NCBI RefSeq assembly: GCF_016904955.1
Contig: NZ_JADIKE010000026.1
Span: 79,064-143,063 of the forward strand
From: Dyella flava
Lineage (GTDB): Bacteria; Pseudomonadota; Gammaproteobacteria; Xanthomonadales; Rhodanobacteraceae
Direction: 5' to 3'
Length of the DNA stretch: 64,000 nucleotides
Shown: positions 37,550-45,995 of the stretch, one piece after another
Numbering within the stretch: the first letter of the stretch is position 1
Layout: every line of letters begins with the position of its first letter
The notes under the pieces: generated by a model
The model's database searches: none
What the model saw: the letters and a program-made list of their open reading frames with translations, nothing else
Told to the model about the DNA's origin: nothing
Made by a program: the position numbers and the translations under genes

Positions 37550-37630
37550 CTAGAAATTGGACATTGAGGAGGGCAAGGTAGGGCGCTCTTCTCGGTCGAG
37601 TGGCGGGATTTTGGTTTCGTAGATGAGCAT
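37550..37630 (-). CDS. Possible 26-aa leader peptide ahead of the DUF3987 gene
   Basis: ATG at 37630 (GGAG box upstream) opens MLIYETKIPPLDREERPT and ends MSNF. Its TAG stop (37550-37552) is part of the AGGAGG box that drives the GTG start at 37541. Ribosomes finishing the leader would therefore be set on the next start, a standard layout for translational coupling or attenuation. Confidence 0.4.
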   Translation of the reverse strand: MLIYETKIPPLDREERPTLPSSMSNF

Positions 37631-37686
37631 GGTGATGCTCCGTGATTGAGGGAGCAGCTATATACAACTCGAAGCTCCCCCACCGT

Positions 37687-37706
37687 GAACATTCCCGGGA
37701 ATGTTC
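37687..37706. promoter_or_regulatory. Perfect 20-bp palindrome, operator candidate
   Basis: gaacattcccgggaatgttc, perfectly self-complementary, lies about 55-75 bp upstream of the leader ORF and DUF3987 gene and ahead of divergent alpA. Half-sites of ten bases suit a dimeric repressor. Confidence 0.6.
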
Positions 37707-37923
37707 CGACCTCTCCGAATTAACAGAGAGGCGAAGCCATCGCTCTTTGCGCCCTGATTTTGGATCGTGTGGACAGCAATGGACACTGTCGAGTTACCCC
37801 GTAGACCATTTTTGACGCTGGAATGGTGGCAAGCATCGGACGGAAGGCTCGCATGCTGAATGCCTGCCGATAAGTACCACAGCGGGTGCGCAGACAGCCC
37901 GAGCAAGTCGGACGCTAGAACCC

Positions 37924-37942
37924 GGAAAGTTCGCAACTTTCC
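37924..37942. promoter_or_regulatory. Second inverted repeat near alpA
   Basis: ggaaagtt, centre cgc, aactttcc: perfect 8-bp arms, about 80 bp before the alpA start. Together with the palindrome at 37687 it makes the 354-bp gap between the DUF3987 and alpA genes look like a divergent control region; no gene was found in that gap. Confidence 0.5.
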
Positions 37943-38021
37943 CAGGAAACAATGCAACCGCTTTGGTTCTTGGGCATCGTGCGCTCCCCGCCACGTTGTT
38001 GTGGCTCATTGAGAGAACGCT

Positions 38022-38264
38022 ATGTACATCCAACCCTCTGACCAGCCGGACCCCGCCCATCAGGGCGGTCCCTTTCCAGCCCACCTCCCCCATGAGGTTT
38101 ACTGCATCAAGGAGGTGACGCGAATCGTCAAGGCGGGCCGTTCGACCATCTATCTCTGGATGAAGAACGGCGCGTTTCCGAAGCCACGCAAATTGAGCGC
38201 GCGCATGGTTCGCTGGCGCGCGGAAGATGTTTTCCGCTGGCTGGCCGAGCGCGAGATGGCCTAA
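38022..38264 (+). CDS. AlpA-family transcriptional regulator
   Basis: 80 aa with the AlpA/MerR-type helix-turn-helix: VYCIKEVTRIVKAGRSTIYL, then WMKNGAFPKPRKLSARMVRW and a closing helix. AlpA proteins activate excision of P4-like and other islands by controlling integrase or excision genes. In this element it would act between the integrase and the replication-like genes. The N-terminal 22 residues are polar and poorly conserved; a start nearer residue 23 is possible. Confidence 0.85.
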   Translation: MYIQPSDQPDPAHQGGPFPAHLPHEVYCIKEVTRIVKAGRSTIYLWMKNGAFPKPRKLSARMVRWRAEDVFRWLAEREMA

Positions 38265-38488
38265 GCGGCGTGGACTATCTCGCGCTAACTAGACAAGACA
38301 TGCCGGCGTGCTTATGTCGAGAAATCACGATAGGTGATCCACGCAAATATCCAGCAACACCGAGCATGTGCTTTTTGCCAAATTCCGGATTTATATCTAA
38401 TGATCTTATTAGATAGTCATTTGGATCTATCTCAACCTGACGGACAAATACACCGAAAGGAGATGTTCTAGACGAACAGGGAGCAACC

Positions 38489-39793
38489 ATGAATCAACTA
38501 ACGCCCACACCCGAAACGATTGACTCCTCTTCTGATGTGGGCAGCAGCTACTTGGGCCATTCCATTATCGACATCCATCGCCGCGAGGTGGATCATGCAT
38601 TCGTATCGGAGAGACTCTGCCTTACTGATGCGCTGAGTGGTCTGCTTAGTGATGGCACTGATGACCACAATCTATTGATTTTCATGCCGGTCCTGAAGCG
38701 TTTGTACGAATGCATTACTTCATGCGACTCACCGCCAGTTGAGTTGGTGAAGCACAAGCGTGACGCGACTCACAAGTACAAGCAGCCAACCTACAAGTTG
38801 ACGAAAGTTGGCACGGAGGTTCTGCTTGCATGCAGAGCTTTTTCCTCCCAAGTGGAACGTGGGTGGGACTGGCAAAAAGCTTGCGCTGGCCGAAAGTTCC
38901 ATCCGATCATCGAAGTGACGCTGCACGCTGTCCTGCACTGGCAGAATGCGATTTGCGAATGGCAACACCAAGCCCCTTTCGTAGTTCAGTTCAAGGAGGA
39001 GCAGGAGGCTGTAGATGCCTTACACCGACTTGTGAACCATGTCCGCAGGGAAAGCCGTTCACAAGCGTTCCGGAACGCACTACACGATCTCGATCGAAAG
39101 GCCACTGACAATTTTCGCAGCGCGTGCGATTTGGTCGCCAAGCTGTTCGCGCTACACGCACGTCTGTTGGTACTGCGCATTGATTTGTACATTCGACTGA
39201 ATGCGAAGGTTTGGGGATATACCGAGGGGGCGCGCAAAGCGTTGGGCGCTTATCTGCGCGACTTGCGCGAAGGGCGCATCGTGCCGGGCTATCTCAAGTT
39301 CCTCATCAAAGAGGAAGACGCCATCCGGCGCGGCAAGCACTTCCATCTGATGGTATTTCTGGACGGCCACCAGCACCGGCACACTTACCACCTGACCAAG
39401 CTACTGGGGGAGGCCTGGAAGAAGCGCGTGGGGCTGGACAAGGGCGCCTACTTCAATTGTTACGCGCGGAAGCACTCTTACCGCTACAACGGACTAGGCC
39501 TAGTGCATGTCAGTGACAAGGAGAAACTGATCGGGCTGCGCATTGCGCTGTGGTACATGACCAAGCGAGACACGATCCTGCCGATGGTCGCTGCCAAACA
39601 TCGCAGCTTCTGGGGCAGCACGAAGAGTGCAGGCGATAGCAAGCGCGGTGCGCCACGCAAGGATGGTGATGGCATGGAGCTGGTCAAACGCATGCTGGGA
39701 GGAAAGCGCAGTGTGTATCCGAAGGGATTCGAGCCGCCCAAGAGATCGGTGGCACGCCCTGTGGTGACCGAATCGCTGGCCGCTGATGCGTAA
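38489..39793 (+). CDS. Inovirus Gp2 / YagK-like protein (HUH-type replication candidate)
   Basis: 434 aa. The C-terminal half resembles the YagK/YfjJ and inovirus Gp2 family: YLKFLIKEEDAIRRGKHFHL, the motif HFHLMVFLDG compatible with the metal-binding HxH core of HUH endonucleases, and later KGAYFNCYARKHSYRYNGLG with tyrosine candidates. The N-terminal half is helical and unknown. HUH enzymes nick and join DNA to start rolling-circle replication, so this may replicate the excised island. The HUH reading rests on a short motif and needs testing. Confidence 0.65.
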   Translation: MNQLTPTPETIDSSSDVGSSYLGHSIIDIHRREVDHAFVSERLCLTDALSGLLSDGTDDHNLLIFMPVLKRLYECITSCDSPPVELVKHKRDATHKYKQPTYKLTKVGTEVLLACRAFSSQVERGWDWQKACAGRKFHPIIEVTLHAVLHWQNAICEWQHQAPFVVQFKEEQEAVDALHRLVNHVRRESRSQAFRNALHDLDRKATDNFRSACDLVAKLFALHARLLVLRIDLYIRLNAKVWGYTEGARKALGAYLRDLREGRIVPGYLKFLIKEEDAIRRGKHFHLMVFLDGHQHRHTYHLTKLLGEAWKKRVGLDKGAYFNCYARKHSYRYNGLGLVHVSDKEKLIGLRIALWYMTKRDTILPMVAAKHRSFWGSTKSAGDSKRGAPRKDGDGMELVKRMLGGKRSVYPKGFEPPKRSVARPVVTESLAADA

Positions 39794-39959
39794 GGGACAA
39801 CGGGCTGGGATTCGAGTCGGCCGAACAGGGCTTTCCCCTCCCCCTTGGACGCCTGCCGGTTACGAGGTAGATGATTGATTAGAAAGGGTATTGGTGCGCT
39901 CGAACGACGTCGCAGGGATCTGAGATCGGCGTGGCTACACTGGGTTGCCTTCGACAAGA

Positions 39960-39989
39960 GAATTCTAGTGACCTCCCCCACTAGAATTC
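39960..39989. promoter_or_regulatory. 11-bp inverted repeat upstream of the defence operon
   Basis: gaattctagtg (39960-39970) and cactagaattc (39979-39989) are perfect complements around an 8-nt centre, ending about 39 bp before the first operon gene. There is no T tract, so an operator or a messenger 5' hairpin is more likely than a terminator. The rest of the gap from 39794 shows no gene. Confidence 0.6.
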
Positions 39990-40028
39990 CTTCAGGAACC
40001 TTAACGCCTCGCCTGGGCCAGCCACCTG

Positions 40029-42911
40029 ATGACGCCACCGATACTGACCCCCCATCAAAGCCAGTACTTCGCTTGGTTGCTGACTCGCCGGGCCGCCGGC
40101 GACACCGTGGAGTCGCTCGCATCCACCCTTGTGGACTCGCAGGTGGACTTGAACCCCCATCAAGTGGATGCCGCGCTGTTCGCCTGCCGAAACCCGCTGT
40201 CGCGTGGGGTGATCCTTGCCGATGAAGTGGGCTTGGGCAAAACCATCGAAGCAGGACTCGTCATCAGTCAGCGCTGGGCCGAACGCCGTCGCAAGATACT
40301 CATCATCGTTCCGGCCAACCTGCGGAAGCAGTGGCATCAGGAATTGCAGGACAAGTTCACCCTGCAGGGTCTGATTCTGGAAGCCAAGAACTACAACGCC
40401 CTCCGCAAGCAAGGGTTACAGAACCCGTTCCAGTCTGCCTCCGGCCCGGTGATCTGTTCCTACCAGTTCGCTAAAGCCAAGGCTCAAGACGTCAAAGACA
40501 TCACTTGGGACCTGGTGGTGCTGGACGAAGCCCACCGCCTGCGCAACGTGTACAAGACCAGCAACGTCATCGCCAAGACGCTGAAGGACGCTTTGGCGGA
40601 TGTGTCGTCCAAGGTACTGCTGACGGCCACGCCGCTGCAGAACTCGTTGCTCGAACTGTACGGGCTGGTCAGCATCATCGACGACCGGGTGTTTGGCGAT
40701 CTGGACAGCTTTCGTACCCAGTTCACGACACAGAGCCGGGAGCAGGCATTCGCTGATCTGCGCCATCGGCTTGCCGCAGTCAGCAAGCGCACTTTGCGCA
40801 GGCAGGTACAACCCTATGTGTCCTACACCGCGCGCAAGGCGATCGTCCAGGAGTTCACACCATCCAGCGAAGAACAGGAGCTGTCGCGCCTCGTAGCCGA
40901 GTACCTGCGACGCCCAAACCTAAAGGCCCTGCCTGAAGGCCAACGCAAGCTAATTTCGCTGGTGCTATGGAAACTGCTGGCGTCCAGTAGCCATGCCATC
41001 GCGGGCGCGTTAGAAACGATGGCAATGCGCCTACAGAGCGTACTGGATCAAGCCCCTGTCATCGACCTGACCGAGGAGCTAGACGAGGACTACGAAGCTC
41101 TCGATGAACTCGCTGACGAAAGCGGCGACGATGAGTCCGAGAAAGAAGGCTTGATGTCCGTCGCACTATCCGTTGAGGAACGCGATGCTTTCTCTGCGGA
41201 AATTGGAGAGCTGCAGCAGTTCAAGCACTTGGCCACCAACATTCGAGACGACGCTAAGGGCAACGCGCTATTGACAGCGCTGGATAAGGCTTTTGCCGAA
41301 CTAGAGCGGCTGGGTGCTGCGAAGAAGGCCATCATCTTTACCGAGTCCAGACGCACGCAAGATTATCTGTTGCGTCTATTGTCCAGCACGCCTTATGGCG
41401 ATGGCATCGTACTCTTCAATGGCACCAACAGCGACACCGGTGCAAAAGCCACTTATATGGACTGGCTGAAGCGGCACGAAGGCACCGACCGTATCACGGG
41501 CTCCAAAACGGCTGACACGCGTGCTGCGCTGGTCGAGCATTTCAAGGAGCGTGGCAAGGTGATGATCGCAACCGAAGCCGGTGCGGAAGGCATCAACCTC
41601 CAGTTCTGCTCGCTGGTCATCAACTACGATTTACCCTGGAATCCGCAGCGCATTGAGCAGCGCATCGGTCGCTGCCATCGTTACGGACAGAAGCATGACG
41701 TGGTCGTTGTGAACTTCGTTGATCGCAGCAATGAAGCCGATGCCCGTGTGTACGAACTGCTGGCGCAGAAATTCCGGTTGTTCGAGGGCGTGTTCGGGGC
41801 CAGCGACGAAGTGCTGGGCGCGATTGGCTCCGGCGTGGATTTCGAGCGCCGCATCGCTGATATCTACCAGAACTGCCGCAACCCGGATCAGATAAAGTCC
41901 AGCTTCGAGCAACTTCAGCTTGATCTATCTGGCGAGATCAACGAGGCGATGGTTCGGACACGACAGGTATTGCTGGAAAACTTCGACGAACAAGTTCAGG
42001 AAAAGTTGCGCATCAGCGACGAAGACAGCAAAAACGCCCGCAGTCGTTTCGAACGGATGCTGATGGAGTTGAGTCGTGCGGAACTTTATGAATTCGCCAG
42101 CTTCGATGACGACGGTTTCAGCCTGCATAACCTGCCCGATGGCATTTCTTCGTCAGGCATCAGTCTGGGACGCTACGAACTGCCTCGCCGTACGGGCGAG
42201 GCTCACCTATACCGCATTGGCCATCCACTGGCATTGTGGATTGCCGAGCAGGCTAAAGGTCGCACGTTAGAAGGTGCTCGCCTTACGTTCGATTACGAAG
42301 CCTATGGCAAGAAGATCGCCACGCTGGAGCCGTATCGCGGCAAGACCGGATGGCTCACGGTCAAACTGTTGTCCGTGGCCGCCTTGGGGGACAAAGAAGA
42401 GCATCTGTTAGTGGCAGCCAGCACTGCTGGCGGCGAGGCGCTAGCAGAAGAAGACCCTGAAAAGCTGTTGCGCCTGCCTGCGACGCACCGAGCAGCGGGT
42501 CTTTTCTATAGTGGCGACACGTTGCTGGCTGACGCGGAAACTCGCAAGACGGAGCTGCTACGCCAGATCAACGAGCGTAACCTTGGATACTTCGAGCAAG
42601 AAGTTCAAAAGCTGGATGCCTGGGCAGACGACCTGAAGTTCGGTCTTGAGCAGCAGATCAAGGAAATCGACCGTCAAATAAAGGAAGTGCGCGGCACGGC
42701 TGCCACTGCGCCAACGCTGGAAGAAAAACTCTCTTGGCAAAAGAAGCAGCGTGATCTGGAGGCCAGACGCAGCAAGCTTCGCCGCGACTTGTTCATACGC
42801 CAGGATGAGGTGGAGGAACAGCGTAATAAGCTGATCGGCGAGTTGGAGGATCAGCTCAAGCAGCGGGTTGAAGAGAAAACCTTGTTTACCGTCGAGTGGG
42901 AGTTGAAATGA
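40029..42911 (+). CDS. SNF2-like helicase, first gene of the defence operon
   Basis: 960-aa superfamily 2 ATPase of the SNF2/RapA type. Walker A is DEVGLGKT (65-72), motif II is LDEAHRLRN (DEAH 166-169), motif III LLTATPLQNS, and the C-terminal lobe ends in RIEQRIGRCHRYGQ (about 540-553), the SNF2 motif VI. Residues about 810-930 form a long coiled coil. DISARM DrmD and other defence helicases have this layout. It probably moves on DNA to sense or process invader DNA. The gene ends in an ATGA overlap with the PHP-ABC gene. The assignment as a helicase/translocase is firm; the biological role rests on context. Confidence 0.85.
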   Translation: MTPPILTPHQSQYFAWLLTRRAAGDTVESLASTLVDSQVDLNPHQVDAALFACRNPLSRGVILADEVGLGKTIEAGLVISQRWAERRRKILIIVPANLRKQWHQELQDKFTLQGLILEAKNYNALRKQGLQNPFQSASGPVICSYQFAKAKAQDVKDITWDLVVLDEAHRLRNVYKTSNVIAKTLKDALADVSSKVLLTATPLQNSLLELYGLVSIIDDRVFGDLDSFRTQFTTQSREQAFADLRHRLAAVSKRTLRRQVQPYVSYTARKAIVQEFTPSSEEQELSRLVAEYLRRPNLKALPEGQRKLISLVLWKLLASSSHAIAGALETMAMRLQSVLDQAPVIDLTEELDEDYEALDELADESGDDESEKEGLMSVALSVEERDAFSAEIGELQQFKHLATNIRDDAKGNALLTALDKAFAELERLGAAKKAIIFTESRRTQDYLLRLLSSTPYGDGIVLFNGTNSDTGAKATYMDWLKRHEGTDRITGSKTADTRAALVEHFKERGKVMIATEAGAEGINLQFCSLVINYDLPWNPQRIEQRIGRCHRYGQKHDVVVVNFVDRSNEADARVYELLAQKFRLFEGVFGASDEVLGAIGSGVDFERRIADIYQNCRNPDQIKSSFEQLQLDLSGEINEAMVRTRQVLLENFDEQVQEKLRISDEDSKNARSRFERMLMELSRAELYEFASFDDDGFSLHNLPDGISSSGISLGRYELPRRTGEAHLYRIGHPLALWIAEQAKGRTLEGARLTFDYEAYGKKIATLEPYRGKTGWLTVKLLSVAALGDKEEHLLVAASTAGGEALAEEDPEKLLRLPATHRAAGLFYSGDTLLADAETRKTELLRQINERNLGYFEQEVQKLDAWADDLKFGLEQQIKEIDRQIKEVRGTAATAPTLEEKLSWQKKQRDLEARRSKLRRDLFIRQDEVEEQRNKLIGELEDQLKQRVEEKTLFTVEWELK

Positions 42912-45900
42912 TGGCTAACAGAGAGCGTTTACGCGGCTCGCTCTGGAATCAGTGGGACCTGCATGTACACACCCCTGCGTCATTCCATTGGACAGGAAAA
43001 AAGTTCGATGGTGATCTGTCGTCTGACCAAAACAAGAAATTGGTAGATGAAATGATCGAGGCTATGAACAAGGCAGAGCCTGCTGTCTTTGCCATTATGG
43101 ATTATTGGACATTTGATGGATGGTTCGCACTTAAGCGGCGGCTCGCTGAACAGGGCGCTCCTAAACTTGCAAAGAAGGTGTTTCCGGGTATCGAACTTCG
43201 CCTTTCCGCTCCCACGGAAAAGAGACTGAATGCACATGTGATCTTTTCAGATGAAATTCCGGATCAGCACCTTAAGGATTTCCTGACTGATTTAAAAATT
43301 GAGCGAACCGATCGCTCAGTTTCTAAAGATGCACTTATTGCTCTGGCCAGAGCGACCGCACCTGACATGCTCGTAAAGAAGGGACATAAAAAGGATGTCG
43401 TGGACGCGGATGATGCAGATGCGCTCTTGGCGGGATACAAGTTGGCCGAAATAAAAGCAGATAGCTACAAAAATGCGATCTCAAAGGTTTCTAATGGACT
43501 GGCGATTGGGTTCATGCCATATGACACGAGTGACGGCCTGCATGAAGTGAAGTGGGAGGATCATTACTCCTACTTCCTGAACCTCCTTGAGTCATCGCCA
43601 ATTTTTGAGTCCAGGAATTTGGAATTGAGATCTGCCTTTCTTTGTGAAGAAACAGAGAAAAATAAAAATTGGATTAGCAATTTCAAGCACGGATTGAAGA
43701 GTATTCCGCGACTTGTAGTGTCGGGTAGCGATGCGCACTGTTTTGTCGGCATACCCGGTGACAACAACAAGCGGGGATACGGAGATTTCCCGTCCGGAAA
43801 GAAAACCTGGATCAAGGCTGATCCATCGTTTCTCGGACTTCGGCAGGCGATTCTTGAGCCGGCGAAACGCTCTTTCATCGGTGACAAGCCACCCAAGTTG
43901 CAGGAAGTCGAGTCCAACAAGGTCTATTACATCGACACTTTGGAAATCACTAAGACTGGCAACAAGCCGGGCATCGGAAAATGGCTTGACGGCTGCGACA
44001 TCTCTTTGAATCCGGATCTGGTTGCCATCATTGGCAACAAGGGGAGCGGCAAGAGTGCGCTGGCGGATGTCATTGCAACACTGGGGAATTCCAAGCAATC
44101 GAAGCACTTCAGTTTTCTAAGGCGCGATCGCTTCTTGGGAAAGGCTGGCGAGCCAGCGCGCCACTTTACCGGAACACTGACTTGGCGAGACGAGAGTACT
44201 GAGGCACGACTGCTTAGCGAGCTTCCCGCAGAAGAGAGGGCGGAACTTGTACGGTATATCCCACAAGGCTACTTCGAAGAGCTTTGCAATGAGCATGTAT
44301 CCGGCAAGTCAAACGCATTCGAGAAAGAACTTCGCGCAGTGATCTTTTCGCACACGAGCGAAGAAATGCGGTTGGGTGCGCTTGACTTCGACCAGCTGAC
44401 GGAACAGCAGGAGCAGTCACTCAGAAATAGACTGGGTGAATATCGGAAGGAATTGGCATCCACCAATGCTTCGATTGTCCGAATTGAAGAGCAACTTCAA
44501 CCGATCGAGCTGGAGAAACTGACTGACTTACTTCTGGTGAAGGCCAAGCAAATCGAAGAACATGAAAAGCTAAGGCCAGCGGAGGTTGCCACACCCACAG
44601 ATGCGTTAGGTCCGGAACAAAAGCAAGCAGCAGAGGGGCTGACTACAACAAATCAGCAAATTGAGGCTGCCAAAAAGCGTTCGCAGGAACTCGTAACGGT
44701 AGGCACTGGGCTTGCGAGGCAGCAGAAGGCCATAGCAAACATCCGTGAGCAGCTGAGGCTCATCCAGCGTGCGTTTGCGCAAGCGCAGGAAAATGTTTCC
44801 GATGACCTCAAGCTGCTTGGGGTCGCATGGTCCGATCTTGCTGCTATTGACATCAAGATCAGCATCCTTGACGAGAAGTCATTGGAAATCGCCGGAAAAC
44901 AGGGCGGATTGAGGGATGAGGCCGATAAGATTGCTGGAGAATTGAAGGGATATACCGAAGCGCAGCAAGGATTCACAGCAAAGTTGAATGCTCCTCAGCA
45001 GCAGTTTGAGGCGTACCAGCGTCAGCTTGCGGAATGGGATAGGAAGCTGGTTGAGTTGAGAGGCTCACCTACCGAACCCGAGACCAAGATTGGCTTGGAA
45101 ACGCGCATTGAGCAAATCAAGGTGCTTCCTGAGCAGCGCAAGGATTTGGAAGAAAAGCGCCTGAGGCTGTCAGGCGAGATTTTCGACACGCTCGATGCTC
45201 AACGGAAGGCGCGAGAAGAGCTATTCAGGCCGGTGCAGGACTTGATCCAAAAGAACAGCTTGATACGCGAAGATTATAGATTGCAGTTCCAAGCGACGCT
45301 TGCAGCTTCTTCCGAAGCCATCGCGGATCAGTTGTTCGCTTTGATAAAGCAAACCTGGGGTGAATTTCGCGGCCAGGATGAGGCGCTTTCAACGATAAGG
45401 AAGCTATTCGATAACCACGACCTAAATTCCAAGGAGGGGGCATTGGCGTTTGTGGCAGCCTTGCAGGAAAAGGTTGTAGAAGCGGCCATCGCTTCAGGGA
45501 CAATTGTCGGCATCTTCAATTTGGTAAAGAAAGGGCAGTCGCCGGCATCGGTGTATGACCTCATTTTCGGCCTGAACTTCCTTGAGCCGAGGTATTCGCT
45601 GTTGTTCCAAGACACGCAGATCGAGCAACTCTCACCTGGCCAGCGAGGCGCGTTGCTGCTGATTTTTTACCTGCTCGTAGATAAGGGTAGAACGCCGATC
45701 ATCCTCGATCAGCCGGAAGAGAACTTGGATAACGAAACCGTTTTTCGGTTGCTTGTTCCAGTTCTGTCCGAGGCCAAGAAACAACGGCAGATCATCATGG
45801 TCACACACAATCCTAACTTGGCGGTTGTGTGCGATGCCGAGCAGATCATTTACGCCAAGTTCGATCGTGCTGCGAATTCGACGATCAGTTACGAGTCCGG

Positions 45901-45994
45901 TGCAATCGAAAATTCAGATCTGAATGGCATTGTCGTAACAGTTCTGGAAGGTACGAAGCCGGCATTCGACAATCGCTCTGGGAAATATCACTGA
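42908..45994 (+). CDS. PHP-domain ABC-type ATPase (TrlF-like)
   Basis: 1028 aa in two parts. An N-terminal PHP phosphoesterase-like domain has WDLHVHTPAS (His19, His21) and SGSDAHCF (about 270), the metal-ligand pattern of PHP nucleases. Then comes an SMC/Rad50-like ABC ATPase: Walker A AIIGNKGSGKSALAD (about 374-388), a long coiled coil (about 485-800), signature LSPGQRG (908-914), Walker B PIILDQPEENLD and switch MVTHNPN near 963-969. It matches proteins named TrlF-family in current annotation. A nuclease gated by the ABC ATPase is likely. Start overlaps the helicase stop; the stop is 1 bp before the next start. Confidence 0.85.
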   Translation: MMANRERLRGSLWNQWDLHVHTPASFHWTGKKFDGDLSSDQNKKLVDEMIEAMNKAEPAVFAIMDYWTFDGWFALKRRLAEQGAPKLAKKVFPGIELRLSAPTEKRLNAHVIFSDEIPDQHLKDFLTDLKIERTDRSVSKDALIALARATAPDMLVKKGHKKDVVDADDADALLAGYKLAEIKADSYKNAISKVSNGLAIGFMPYDTSDGLHEVKWEDHYSYFLNLLESSPIFESRNLELRSAFLCEETEKNKNWISNFKHGLKSIPRLVVSGSDAHCFVGIPGDNNKRGYGDFPSGKKTWIKADPSFLGLRQAILEPAKRSFIGDKPPKLQEVESNKVYYIDTLEITKTGNKPGIGKWLDGCDISLNPDLVAIIGNKGSGKSALADVIATLGNSKQSKHFSFLRRDRFLGKAGEPARHFTGTLTWRDESTEARLLSELPAEERAELVRYIPQGYFEELCNEHVSGKSNAFEKELRAVIFSHTSEEMRLGALDFDQLTEQQEQSLRNRLGEYRKELASTNASIVRIEEQLQPIELEKLTDLLLVKAKQIEEHEKLRPAEVATPTDALGPEQKQAAEGLTTTNQQIEAAKKRSQELVTVGTGLARQQKAIANIREQLRLIQRAFAQAQENVSDDLKLLGVAWSDLAAIDIKISILDEKSLEIAGKQGGLRDEADKIAGELKGYTEAQQGFTAKLNAPQQQFEAYQRQLAEWDRKLVELRGSPTEPETKIGLETRIEQIKVLPEQRKDLEEKRLRLSGEIFDTLDAQRKAREELFRPVQDLIQKNSLIREDYRLQFQATLAASSEAIADQLFALIKQTWGEFRGQDEALSTIRKLFDNHDLNSKEGALAFVAALQEKVVEAAIASGTIVGIFNLVKKGQSPASVYDLIFGLNFLEPRYSLLFQDTQIEQLSPGQRGALLLIFYLLVDKGRTPIILDQPEENLDNETVFRLLVPVLSEAKKQRQIIMVTHNPNLAVVCDAEQIIYAKFDRAANSTISYESGAIENSDLNGIVVTVLEGTKPAFDNRSGKYH

Positions 45995-45995
45995 T

